Source: JBALVT01 sp965262875 (lineage in GTDB: Bacteria > Pseudomonadota > Gammaproteobacteria > Pseudomonadales > Halieaceae). From it: DNA of 64,000 nt. The notes beneath the pieces are model-generated. The model was not told where the DNA came from and did not search any database. It worked only from the letters and a program-made list of their open reading frames with translations. How positions within the stretch are numbered: position 1 is the first letter of the stretch; each line of letters opens with the position of its first letter. Positions 9,870 to 18,882 of the stretch are shown here, piece after piece. The stretch is taken from NCBI GenBank assembly GCA_965262875.1, contig OZ253569.1:3782001-3846000 (forward strand), in the 5' to 3' direction. The position numbers and the translations under genes are program-made.

Positions 9870-11350
9870 GTCGACCCTGAAAAACGCTTAACATGTTGAT
9901 TGTATTAGATAATACTGGGTATTTGTGAGATGATTTCGACCAGTTTCAAGCCTATTTGGCACTTAATCCGGTCGAAACAAAGGTGGCTCTCGATGAAAGA
10001 TTCTTCCCCCGATCACCATCAAATGAGTTTTATGGCTGCTGGGTTGATGGATCAACTCAATCCGAAACACCCTCTGTTACATCTTGCGCGAACCATACCC
10101 TGGGACTTTTTTGAATCGGAGTTCGCTCCCTTGTATGCGGCAACTGGCAGGCCTGCCAAACCCGTACGCTTGATGGTGGGTTTATCTATTCTCAAGCATA
10201 TGGAAAATGTCAGCGACGAGGTTATCGTGCAACACTGGGTACAAAACCCGTATTACCAGGCATTTTGCGGGGAGGTTGAATTCCAGTGGTCATTCCCTTG
10301 TGACCCATCCGATCTGGTGTACTTCCGCAAGCGAGTCGGCGAAAAGGGATTTGAAAAAATATTGGCATCCTCTATCACCATTCATGGTGAGAAAGCGGTC
10401 GAAGAGGAAGTCTGTATTGACACCACAGTACAGGAAAAAAACATCACCTTTCCCACCGATGCAAAGTTGTACCGAAAGATTATTGTTCGTTGCCTGAAAT
10501 TGGCCAGGAAAGAAGGGATAACACTTCGCCGCAGTTATGCCAAGGAAATTAAGCAAAGAAAACTGGAATGTCGTTTTGCGGGACATCCCAGGAACCGTGC
10601 CAAGGCCCGCAAAGCCGTTAAGCGGCTAAAGACCATTGCCGGTCGTTTAGTGCGGGAATTGGAGCGTAAACTGCCACTCGACATTCTGGAAAAGCTGGCA
10701 GAGGACTTTGCACTATTCCATCGTGGACTGAACCAGAAGCGAGGGGATACGAACAAGCTGTACAGCTTGCACGAACCCCATGTCTACTGCATGAGTAAAG
10801 GCAAAGAGCATAAGCGCTATGAATTTGGCACCAAGGTTTCTATCACGACAACTCGGGATTCAAAAATCATTGTTGGTGCCATGGCCTTTGATACGAACAA
10901 ATTTGATGGTCATACGCTGCCGGAGGTGCTGTTGCAATTGAAGCGGCTTAACAAACTGAAACCGGCCGTTGGCTTATGTGATCGGGGTTACAAAGGGAAG
11001 AAAAAGATCAATGACACGCGGATCATAATGCCCAGCACAGGTACTCGGGATACGGATAGTGCCTACCAGGTGCTGATGCGGAAACGTTTTAGAAAGCGGG
11101 CTGGCATAGAGCCGGTGATCGGCCACCTGAAGTCGGATCATCGATTGAACAAAAGTTATCTCAAAGGATTTGAAGGCGACCAGATTAACGTACTGATGGC
11201 TGCTGCTGCGTTTAACTTCAGGAAGTGGATGAGATTGTTTTTATTGGCCCCGAAAACGGCTTCCTTATGGAGTCGTTTAACGCAGTTTATTATCAAGCCA
11301 CGGCATTACGGCGATGCCGTGATGGCCAATTAGGCTTTTTCAGGGTCGAC
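9870..11350 (+). mobile_element. IS5-type insertion sequence, complete
   Basis: 1,481 bp bounded by inverted repeats GTCGACCCTGAAAAA (9870-9884) and its complement at 11336-11350. The flanks repeat TAAGTA (9864-9869 and 11351-11356; a following G makes 6 or 7 ambiguous). It encodes one transposase and looks intact, so it may be active. It disrupts the leucine-rich-repeat gene. Confidence 0.85.
9993..11333 (+). CDS. IS5-family DDE transposase
   Basis: 446 residues from ATG 9993, which has AAAGGTGG six bases upstream; an in-frame ATG at 9930 would add 21 residues with a weaker site. Domains in order: the DUF772-like N-terminal region (LYAATGRPAKPVRLMVGLSILKH), the first catalytic aspartate in CIDTTVQEKNI, the second in GLCDRGYKGKKK, and the glutamate in the RAGIEPVIGHLKSDHRL signature. 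All three DDE positions are present, so the enzyme should cut and paste its own element. Confidence 0.88.
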   Translation: MKDSSPDHHQMSFMAAGLMDQLNPKHPLLHLARTIPWDFFESEFAPLYAATGRPAKPVRLMVGLSILKHMENVSDEVIVQHWVQNPYYQAFCGEVEFQWSFPCDPSDLVYFRKRVGEKGFEKILASSITIHGEKAVEEEVCIDTTVQEKNITFPTDAKLYRKIIVRCLKLARKEGITLRRSYAKEIKQRKLECRFAGHPRNRAKARKAVKRLKTIAGRLVRELERKLPLDILEKLAEDFALFHRGLNQKRGDTNKLYSLHEPHVYCMSKGKEHKRYEFGTKVSITTTRDSKIIVGAMAFDTNKFDGHTLPEVLLQLKRLNKLKPAVGLCDRGYKGKKKINDTRIIMPSTGTRDTDSAYQVLMRKRFRKRAGIEPVIGHLKSDHRLNKSYLKGFEGDQINVLMAAAAFNFRKWMRLFLLAPKTASLWSRLTQFIIKPRHYGDAVMAN

Positions 11351-11502
11351 TAAGTAGCGGCAGTTCGGATAGTAAGAGGAGAAGTAAAAAGGCTGCACCC
11401 TCCAATGAGCTGACTGCGTCCCAGCAGCGCGAAATCTTTGAGTATGAGCGCGAGCAGCGCTATAGAAACAAGTAGGTGTGAAAGGGGTGATGAGCGGACT
11501 GC

Positions 11503-11997
11503 ATGACTATGAAACTTAAAATGCGTGTAAGCAACGGTTTTACGCTGATAGAGATGGTGATAGTGCTGGCGATCATGGCAATTATTCTTGTCGCCAGTAT
11601 TCCCTCCAGTGGTGGCAAGGTCGATCAGGTTGGTATTAATGAAGCTTTAAACCTGGTGAAAATTTATCAACCGCAAATTGAAGGCTACTACCGTACAAAC
11701 AAAGAGTTTCCAGCGGATAACGAGGCTCTTGGCATGCCTGGCCCCGAGAGCATTATTGGGAATTATCTGGCGGCAGTTTATTTGGATAGTGGGGCCTTAC
11801 ACTTGCAGTTGGGCAACAAGGTGCGGCCTCAGCTTAAGGGCAAAATAATCAGTATCAGACCTGTTTTTGTACCGGACACTGACAACGCACCTGTGTCATG
11901 GATCTGTGGAAACGATAGTGTTCCTGTAAACATGCTTGCTGCGGGGGACAATCGCACCAACGTAGAAGCATTGAGTTTACCCAATTCTTGCAGATAG
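11503..11997 (+). CDS. Type IV pilin or pilin-like protein
   Basis: The prepilin leader MTMKLKMRVSNG is cut before F13 in NG-FTLIEMVIVLAIMAIILVA, with the glutamate at mature position 5 needed for assembly and N-methylation. The hydrophobic helix is followed by a globular domain of about 120 residues. Two cysteines close to the C-terminus (SWICGND and NSCR) could form the D-region disulfide. At 164 residues it is the size of a major or minor pilin. No prepilin peptidase or assembly ATPase is in the window. It follows the broken leucine-rich-repeat gene by 27 bases and was probably in its operon. Confidence 0.85.
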   Translation: MTMKLKMRVSNGFTLIEMVIVLAIMAIILVASIPSSGGKVDQVGINEALNLVKIYQPQIEGYYRTNKEFPADNEALGMPGPESIIGNYLAAVYLDSGALHLQLGNKVRPQLKGKIISIRPVFVPDTDNAPVSWICGNDSVPVNMLAAGDNRTNVEALSLPNSCR

Positions 11998-12614
11998 ACA
12001 CTTTCTGCGGGTCAGTGAAGCCGGATTCTTCAGGAAGTTAAGTTCCAGGTTTTCCTGATTTCTCGCTCTACCACATTTATTTCACGGCGCAGTGAATCAC
12101 TGCAGTTATACCATCTCTTGCGGACCGCTTCGTTGCTTCTGATATTTGGATCGTAGGCCGGGATTTCACCGCAGCTTTCATCCAGTCTGATTTGCAGGTC
12201 GTCCCTGATTTTTTCCAATCGGCCCCTTTCGCTGTTGTTCTTCGAGACAAAGTCGCCTACGCCAGAGTATTCCTTGTTGGCCCAGCTCATTGCGCAGCGA
12301 AGGTCCCGAAGGCGTTCGCCATTGGAGGAGATAGACTCCTGGTAGCGTTTGTTTTGGCTACTCTTATACTGATCGTTATAGCGGCTATATTGGGATCTGG
12401 CTTGATTGGTCTTGATGGCGTTTTGATTGTCCCTGTCTACGCGTTGGCTCAATCTGTCGAGCTGCTCTTTCCAGGATGCGCGCATTCTTTCGAGTGATTT
12501 CACGTGGGATTGCATGGATTGTTAGCGCCACAGTAAACCCGCAGTTATTTGCCGCAGAATAAAAGAACGACAAAGAGGCGACAGTGATCCGGCTTAACTC
12601 CAATCGATCACAGG

Positions 12615-12806
12615 CTAGAACGGCAGCTCATGATTTACCTCGACACTGTCTGTGTACTCTTGTTGCTCAATCCGGATCTCCTCGTACAGTTGCGCAATCT
12701 CATCACCATAGTGATCCCACAGTACCGATCTCAGGTCGCCGAGCAGCTGATAAATACAATCGGCTTGTTCAGCCGTCCAGTAGGTTGTGATTTTTAAGGT
12801 TTTCAT
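12615..12806 (-). CDS. Small IS21 passenger protein (63 aa)
   Basis: Begins with ATG overlapping the istB stop (ATGA), so it is translationally coupled to istB. The sequence MKTLKITTYWTAEQADCIY has an acidic helical C-terminus. The same gene occurs intact in copy B, which argues that it is a real passenger of this IS21 subgroup. Function unknown; small genes of this kind are sometimes seen after istB. No homology to a toxin or antitoxin is evident. Confidence 0.6.
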   Translation of the reverse strand: MKTLKITTYWTAEQADCIYQLLGDLRSVLWDHYGDEIAQLYEEIRIEQQEYTDSVEVNHELPF

Positions 12807-13564
12807 TTAGCCTTTCCTCGCTTTTTGGTCTCGCGCCGCTTCGACGCACACTCCTGCGCTTCCTTCATGCGGTACGACTCACCCTCAATGGCGATGACCT
12901 CGCTGTGATGGACTAAACGGTCAATCAGGGAGACCACACACGCGGCATTGGGGAACACGTCATTCCACTCGCCAAACGGACGGTTCGTTGTCACCAAAGT
13001 TGAACATTTCTCATAGCGCCGGTTGATGATTTCAAACAGCAAGTCAGCATGACGATTGCTGTAGGAGAGGTAGCCCACTTCATCAATTACCAGCAAGGCG
13101 GGCCTGGCGTAGTGTTTCAATCGACGCTGCAGGGCATTGGCGCCATCCTGACCTGCCAGGTCGTTGAGCATCGCCGCTGCGGTGGTAAACAGCGCCGTAT
13201 AGCCGTGCATGACAGCGTTATACCCCAGGTTCTGGGCGATCATCGATTTGCCCACGCCGTTGCTGCCCAGCAGGATAATATTGCTGGCCGTGTCCATAAA
13301 ACCCAGTTGCATCAGGGCATGAATCGCTTGTGGGTCGATAGCGCTTGGCCACTGCCAGTCAAACTCACTCATCGGTTTGAACCGGCCCAGCCTGGCGCTG
13401 CTCAGGCGCCGTTCGAGTGAGCGCTGTTTGCGCTCGGCAAGCTCCCAGGCGATGAGCTGTGCCCGCCAGGGGTATTGCTCGTCGGTGATCTCGCCCCAGT
13501 GCGCCAGCACGCCGTGGAGCTTCAGTTCAAGTGCCTGCTGTTTGAGTTGCTCGATATCAATCAT
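12803..13564 (-). CDS. istB: IS21-family helper ATPase IstB (copy A, intact)
   Basis: 253 residues from ATG 13564, which overlaps the istA stop. AAA+ features: Walker A GSNGVGKSMIAQ, Walker B LLVIDEVGY, a sensor region with TTNRPFGEW, and an arginine-containing C-terminus. IstB binds DNA and ATP and helps IstA select the target. Because istA of this copy is frameshifted, this protein could only act with IstA from the other copy. Confidence 0.9.
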   Translation of the reverse strand: MIDIEQLKQQALELKLHGVLAHWGEITDEQYPWRAQLIAWELAERKQRSLERRLSSARLGRFKPMSEFDWQWPSAIDPQAIHALMQLGFMDTASNIILLGSNGVGKSMIAQNLGYNAVMHGYTALFTTAAAMLNDLAGQDGANALQRRLKHYARPALLVIDEVGYLSYSNRHADLLFEIINRRYEKCSTLVTTNRPFGEWNDVFPNAACVVSLIDRLVHHSEVIAIEGESYRMKEAQECASKRRETKKRGKAK

Positions 13565-15058
13565 CGGTATCATCTCCTGTCTCGCTTCGGGTGCCATTGA
13601 GCTTGTCGTAATCGGCAAGCCGAGCCAGCTTGACGCTGTAGTGTTTGACCTTCGCCGGCACGGCGACAGCAAGCGGTGGCGGCAGGTGCTGTTCATCACG
13701 GCGGCGCTCAAGAACGTGCTGCACCGCCTCCGGGTAGGGTGATTGCCGATCAAGTGCTTCACCCAGAGCTACATGCAGCTCGTCCCGCCCATAATCATCA
13801 AGCAGTTGATTGAGTAACCGGACCGTGGTTTTAATGACATGTCCACGCTGTGCCGATTGCTGCAGCAGCGTCTGGGCGTGCGCCGAAGCATGGCTCAGGC
13901 GATCCTGACCCCGGTGTAGTTTGGCGTGGGTTTTCTCCAGCCATAGGGCATTGATATGCGCCTCCTGTTCGATTTGCTCCCCTTTGCCAAAGCTGCGCTG
14001 ATGCTCAGCAATGCATTGATCGCCCTCCACTATCTGGAGCCGCTCCAGGTCAGCGCTCACGCTCAATGGCTTGTGCACGTATTGATGGGGAATGGAGTAA
14101 TCATTGAGATCGAAGCGAACATAAGGGGTTTTGGCGGCCCGCACGGGCTGTCTCTCATGGGTATCAAAGGGATTATCCGGCAAACTCACCTGCTCCTGTA
14201 AGAAGGCTTCCCTGACCGTCAACGTACGCTCTTCAGGGCAAGCCCGATCAGCACTCACACCCTGGCACCAGTGCTCAGCTTGCGCATTGAGTTCGGCCAG
14301 TGTTTGCCAGTGACGAGCGGCAAAGAAATTATCGCGAATATAGCGAATCGCTCTTTCTACCCGGCCCTTTTCATTGCCCCGGGCCACCGCCACCGGGCGT
14401 GGTTCGAAGCGATAGTGGGCTGACAAGGCCAGCAAGGTGGGGTGGAAGCGGATGGCGTCACCGTGGCGCTCCAATACGGCCGATTTAAGGTTGTCGTACA
14501 GCAGCACCTTTGGCAATCCTTGCCAGGCCTCGAATGCCGCTACATGGCCGCGTAAAAAGTGCTCCATTTGCTGGTTGAGATAAAAGCGCAAGAAGATCTG
14601 TCGCGACCAGCTCAGCACCATCACAAACGCCATTAACGGCCGCCGGGCCTTGCCGATCTGAATATGCCCGAACGAACCCCAGTCAACCTGGGCTTGCTCA
14701 CCGGGCAGGGTTTTTAGGCGTAAATACGCCTCGGGCAGCTTGCGCGGCCGCAGTTCACTGATACGCTGGCGAAACTGGCTGGGGCCACCGGGGTATCCCC
14801 GCAGGCGGGCCATTTCATACAAGCGGGCCGCCGTGAGTGTGGGAAACTCCCGCAGGGTGTGTCGATGACAAAGGGCAGATAGGGGTCGATGATCGATGCA
14901 CGGCGAGTGCGCTCCACCTTGGGCAGGCCAGCCTGTGCCAGTACCCGATCAACCACTGAGTGGTGAATGCCAAGCTGGGTCGCAATGGTGCCCGTTCGCC
15001 ACTTCTCAACAAAATGGTAGTGCAGTATTTTTGCTTCAGTTTCTTTGCCGATGGCCAT
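13557..15058 (-). pseudogene. istA: IS21-family transposase IstA (copy A, frameshifted)
   Basis: Begins MAIGKETEAKILHYHF with an N-terminal helix-turn-helix (TIATQLGIHHSVVDRVL) followed by a DDE integrase core (QVDWGSFGHI, LLYDNLKSAVLERHGD). Compared with copy B, an extra dinucleotide at about 14857-14862 (GGGTGTGTCG versus GGGTGTCG) shifts the frame after PYLPFVIDT. No full-length transposase is made from this copy. Confidence 0.88.
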
Positions 15059-15097
15059 GACTGCCCTCCGATTGATGACTCCTGTCCAGCCGCTGCA

Positions 15098-15523
15098 CTA
15101 ATGTCGCCGGAATCTGCGCCTGAACTGACTGCTCTGCAGAAAATCACTGCGCAAAAAGGGACCGCAGACCGCGCCACAGTGATGGCAGCGCACGGTGGCG
15201 TCAGTTTTACCCGGCATATCGGCCCTTTTGATCTCATCAGGCACGGTTTGCAGTAGATCACGGAGTATTATTGCCAGAGAACGGTGATGCGTTACTTTTT
15301 GTTGTTGCCGTTCTCGATAACGCTGTTGGCGAGCGGCATTATTCATGCGACCCGGGCGAGTGGCCTGGTACTTCGCTCTGGCTCGTTTAATGGATTCCTT
15401 TCTGGCTTCCTGGCTGCAACCATCGGTGCAATACCGCTGGCCGCGATCACAGTGGGTACAGACGATGACCTGGGCGTAGCAGCGACAACAGTGGTAGAGA
15501 CGGCTGGATGATGGCATCGACAC
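15098..15523 (-). CDS. IS21 passenger protein with cysteine-rich zinc-binding N-terminus
   Basis: 141 residues, placed just upstream of istA in both IS21 copies and on the same strand. The N-terminus carries paired cysteines (CCRCY, CTHCDRG, YCTDGC) followed by an arginine-rich helix (NNAARQQRYRERQQQ) and a C-terminal CHHCG knuckle. This looks like a DNA- or RNA-binding zinc protein carried by this IS21 subgroup. Its role in transposition is unknown. It is intact and differs by one residue from its copy-B twin. Confidence 0.6.
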   Translation of the reverse strand: MSMPSSSRLYHCCRCYAQVIVCTHCDRGQRYCTDGCSQEARKESIKRARAKYQATRPGRMNNAARQQRYRERQQQKVTHHRSLAIILRDLLQTVPDEIKRADMPGKTDATVRCHHCGAVCGPFLRSDFLQSSQFRRRFRRH

Positions 15524-16181
15524 AAAGGTCGATGAGGGCTGGATTTATTCCCATTATGTGCAACACTTAACGGGTCGTGCACCTGCACGGTTTTTTTGGG
15601 TATGGCGCCAGCGTTGACCGTCAAATCTGTGGTGGCGTCATACCGTTCTCAGCGACACTTATTCTTATAGTCCCTACGCTTGAATCGTGCCTGCTTATTG
15701 GTCGCTCTTGAGTGTGACTGGGCCGCAGTTCTACCGCGCCGATTCTAATACGCCGAGATCCGTCTATTTCAAAATTCGGCAAATAGCTGCGGTTTTGGAG
15801 TGGCGTCTACAATGGATCTGCCTGAAGATGATTTTATCGGCAACCTGATGTCGCCACAGTAGGCTCCACCGCCCTGGTTTGTCATCGTCGTCCGGGCTGC
15901 TACCTACGGTAATGTCTTCTACCGTAGTGTCTGCTTTTTTCTCAACCGGCGGAAACTGGGAGAAGGTAATATTTCCGTCTGCATCCAGTACTTTGTAGAG
16001 CTTTTGCGCGTGGACAGCCGATGAGAAGACGAATAAAGCTACGAGTAAAAGTGTCTTGTTTAGCATATTTATATTTATAGAGACCTCAGCATAACTCAAC
16101 AATGCAGACAAATTCCTGGTATAATTTCGTAGGCAAAAATCCTTCGCAACACAGCCCCGATTATTCGTTTCAAACGCTACT

Positions 16182-16379
16182 TTGAATCATCCCGTCCTCC
16201 ACAGTCTTGATGATACCGGGGCGTTACTACAATGGTCAGAGATAGAGAAACTACTCGCCACTCTTTATGCCTCAAAAACAGGCCGTCCAGGCTATCCATT
16301 GCCGACCTTGTTCAGGAGCTTGTTGCCCGGTGCAGGGTATCGGCTTTCAGACGTACCGTTAGCTCAAAGTCTGACTCGA
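16182..16379 (+). pseudogene. N-terminal remnant of an IS5-type transposase
   Basis: The reading frame (LLQWSEIEKLLATLYASKTGRPGYPLPTLFRSLLPG) matches the start of IS5-family transposases with the SKTGRPxYP and LSDVPL motifs. It ends abruptly at 16380, where the sequence becomes identical to an unrelated IS found intact at 55108-56667. It is therefore a fragment cut by another element or by a deletion. The left IS end was not identified, and 16067-16181 contains nothing else recognised. Confidence 0.6.
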
Positions 16380-16813
16380 GGAGACGACGGCGATACCTCT
16401 ATTGTTCCGACTGATACCCAGTGCAGGGAATACGGGCAAGCTGGTCGCAGCGACAGTGATCATGCGTGCTGTTTACCGCTTGTTTGAAGATAAAACGGTG
16501 AGGGTATTGGTCGATTGCTGGTATATGCGCAAACGATTTATCAACGCGATGACAGCGTACGGTTTTACCGTGATTGGCCAGGCGAGAATCGATACGCGGT
16601 TTTACGACGAACCCCCCGAACGAAAACCGGGGCAACGCGGGCGGCCACGCAAGTATGGCGAAAAACACACACCCAAGCGAATTGCCCACTTTAAAAAGAC
16701 GGAAGCACTACTGCGGCTGTACGGAAAAGAACAAAAGGTGAGATACCGTAGTCGGCTCGCCAAGGCAAGGTTCCTTGACGGTCAGTTAGTCAGAGCCGTT
16801 TGGTGCGAGCTAG

Positions 16814-18413
16814 CAGCCTGCCGGACTTAACCCAACAACGTCATCATGAGATAATGTGGTCACACTGAAAAGTAACCGGGAATAAGTGATGGCCAATTTT
16901 GTAAACGTTGATCGAGAGACGGACTATCTATTTCCTCCCTCTATGTCGGACTGGTTACCTGAACACCACCTGGCACGGTTTGTCGTGGAGGTCGTTGATC
17001 AGCTCGATCTGTCTGAGCTCACCCGTCAATATGCCGGGCGTGGATCAAAGGCGCACCATCCAGCGGTCCTACTGAGTTTGCTGATCTACGGTTACGCCAC
17101 CGGTGTGTTTTCCAGCCGTAAGATTGAGCGAGCCACCCACGACTCCATTGCGTTTCGCTACCTGGCGGCCAACACGCATCCGGATCACGACACCATAGCG
17201 ACCTTTCGACGCCGTTTTTTGCCTCAGCTTGAAGCACTTTTTGTTCAGGTCTTGTTGCTGGCGCGTGAAATGAAGCTCATGAAGCTTGGGCGTATCGCCC
17301 TGGATGGCACCAAGATCAAGGCGAATGCCAGCAAGCATAAGGCGCTTTCTTATGGCCACTTAAAGAAAATCGAAGCACAGCTCAAGACAGAAGTCAGCGC
17401 TCTCACTGCACAGGCCGAGGCGGCAGATCAAACGCCGGTAGCGGATGGCATGGACATTCCCGCGGAGATTTCCCGGCGCGAAACACGACTTGAGGCACTG
17501 GCTGCGGCCAAAGTAAAAATTGAAGAACGGGCGCAGGAGCGTTTTGCGCGTGAACAAGCCGAATACCAACAAAAACAAACCAAACGCCAAGCTCAGAGGG
17601 ATACTGGAAAAAAGCCCCGGGGCCGGGAGCCTAAGCCACCGCTTCCCGGCCCTCGAGATAAAGACCAGATGAATTTGACCGATGAAGAGTCGCGTATCAT
17701 GCCGGTATCTGGCGGCGGCTTTGAGCAGTGCTACAACGCCCAGGCCAGTGTTGACACCGATACAATGCTCGTCGTCAGTACACACATGACACAGGCCCCG
17801 AACGACAAACAACAAATAAAGCCGGCCCTGACAAAGCTGAATACCCTGCCTGAAGAACTGGGCAAGGTGACCGACCTGCTGGCCGATACAGGCTATTTTA
17901 GCGGTGATAATGTAAAGGCTTGCGTAGAGGATAATATCCAGCCTTTACTGGCAGTAGCGCGTGACCACCATCACCCGTGCGTTTTTGATCGGTTTGCCCC
18001 TGACGCCCCCACTCCGATAACGGATGATCAGGTGAGGCTCATGAAACATCAACTGACGACCCAATCCGGTCGAGCGCTGTACGCATTAAGAAAGCAAACG
18101 GTAGAGCCAGTGTTCGGCATCATCAAACACGTTATGGGGTTGAGGCAGTTCTCGATGCGAGGTTTGGACAAGGTTGCGGGCGAATGGACGCTGGCGACAC
18201 TGGCATGGAATGTAAAGCGTATGAATGTGCTGAGAATGGCATAATTAAGCGGTCATTTGCCGCATAAATGCCCATTACAGGGCTGGATAAAGTCGTGATG
18301 AAGGTTGACGTGGCTGCCCTGGGACAATCACATCTTCTGCGTGGTGTCCTGACAGCCCTGTAGCACGCTGGAGTATTAAATCGTGCCCGTCAGGAGCTGA
18401 GTCCGACAAACTG
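16814..18413 (+). mobile_element. IS1182-family element, complete, nested in the truncated IS
   Basis: 1,600 bp with imperfect inverted ends CAGCCTGCCGGACTTAA and the complement of CAGTTTGTCGGACTCAG. It is flanked by the palindromic 4-bp duplication CTAG (16810-16813 and 18414-18417), as is usual in this family. It encodes one intact transposase and looks potentially active. Confidence 0.92.
16889..18244 (+). CDS. IS1182-family DDE transposase
   Basis: 451 residues from ATG 16889; an adjacent GTG at 16886 would add one residue. The N-terminus YLFPPSMSDWLPEHHLARFV is characteristic of the family, followed by HPAVLLSLLIYGYATG and the catalytic LDGTKIKANASKH. A basic, glutamine-rich insertion comes next (about 210-250), then LADTGYFSG and the C-terminal EPVFGIIKHVMGLRQF with the catalytic glutamate. 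All DDE residues are present. Confidence 0.9.
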   Translation: MANFVNVDRETDYLFPPSMSDWLPEHHLARFVVEVVDQLDLSELTRQYAGRGSKAHHPAVLLSLLIYGYATGVFSSRKIERATHDSIAFRYLAANTHPDHDTIATFRRRFLPQLEALFVQVLLLAREMKLMKLGRIALDGTKIKANASKHKALSYGHLKKIEAQLKTEVSALTAQAEAADQTPVADGMDIPAEISRRETRLEALAAAKVKIEERAQERFAREQAEYQQKQTKRQAQRDTGKKPRGREPKPPLPGPRDKDQMNLTDEESRIMPVSGGGFEQCYNAQASVDTDTMLVVSTHMTQAPNDKQQIKPALTKLNTLPEELGKVTDLLADTGYFSGDNVKACVEDNIQPLLAVARDHHHPCVFDRFAPDAPTPITDDQVRLMKHQLTTQSGRALYALRKQTVEPVFGIIKHVMGLRQFSMRGLDKVAGEWTLATLAWNVKRMNVLRMA

Positions 18414-18882
18414 CTAGACAGGGGTAAAGGTCAGTGGACCAAGACTCGATTATTTCTTTCAACCGATACGACTCTAACGAGCGAACAAGTGATTGAAGAT
18501 TACGGACTGCGTTGGTCGATTGAGTCGATGTACTACCAGTTGAAACAATTGTGGGGGCTCAAAGAAGCCTGGCAGCAACGGCGCCAAACGCTGCATCGCT
18601 GGGTTCACTTGACGACTGTAGGTTACGGACTGCTTCATTTGTTGACGCTGGTATTGGGTGATAAAGCGGGCCCACTGGTGACGGATGCACCATGGCGCAA
18701 GCCGGATATTATTACAGCGGGAAGAATCAGGCTGGGTCTGACAAAACATTTTCGCCATGTTAACGTTCGAAGCTGGTGGAACGAAAGATGCAAAAAATTC
18801 CAAGCCCCTGGTGCGGTAGATTATATACAAGATGGGTAACATTGCGTTGCAGCTTGTATTACACGCAGGTTTTGAGAGAACA

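Larger units (their letters stand above)
9246..11475 (+). pseudogene. Leucine-rich-repeat membrane protein split by an IS5-type element and a frameshift
   Basis: GTG 9246 with an upstream AAAGCGGAG opens a protein with a transmembrane helix (GFLLVIVVIVLFF). At a run of seven T (9324-9330) the frame changes, and the remainder continues as SIDDPQVKHDEAIATF and then leucine-rich repeats (IKSLAGIGELSALRYADFS, IQSLAALADHKQLKNIQLA). At 9870 an IS5-type element interrupts it. Removing the element and one TAAGTA copy restores an open frame through GSSDSKRRSKKAAPSNEL to TAG 11473-11475. Its place directly before a pilin gene suggests a role with type IV pili, which is inference. Two independent lesions make it a pseudogene. 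Confidence 0.75.
12520..15811 (-). mobile_element. IS21-family element, copy A
   Basis: 3,292 bp ending in TGT: TGTTAGCGCCACAG at the left and the complement of TGTAGACGCCACTC at the right. Both are followed by further related sequence (AAACC.GCAG.TATTTGCC). The target duplication is ATGGAT (12514-12519 and 15812-15817). It holds four genes on the minus strand: a zinc-finger passenger gene, istA, istB and a small passenger gene. istA has a 2-bp insertion; istB is intact. It is nearly identical to copy B (22397-27013), which lies in the opposite orientation. Confidence 0.92.
12030..16066 (-). pseudogene. DUF4124-domain exported protein, split by IS21 and frameshifted
   Basis: The 5' part begins at ATG 16066 with a signal peptide (LLLVALFVFSSAVHAQ) and a DUF4124 core, KLYKVLDADGNITFSQFPP. 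The 3' part (12030-12519) is a coiled-coil-rich tail with LERMRASWKEQLDRL. Removing the IS21 element (12520-15811) and one ATGGAT copy joins the two halves as GGAYCGDIRLPIKSSSGRSMQSHVKS. That joined frame differs by one base from the DUF4124 frame, and the shift falls at about 15865-15875 in the CCAGGGCGG stretch. The gene therefore carries both a one-base indel and an IS. The family is thought to be envelope-associated; its function is unknown. Confidence 0.75.
16381..18839 (+). pseudogene. Transposase fragment of the IS4/IS701-like element
   Basis: This is the C-terminal two thirds of the transposase whose intact form is at 55272-56564. Here it lacks the N-terminus and is split at CTAG 16810-16813/18414-18417 by an IS1182 element. 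The segments LFRLIPSAGNTGK, VDCWYMRKRF and, after the nested IS, YGLRWSIESMYYQLKQL identify it. Confidence 0.85.

Noticed and set aside
12192..12497. Plus-strand 101-codon hydrophobic frame
   Set aside because: It overlaps the coiled-coil tail of the DUF4124 pseudogene on the other strand and has no start signal.
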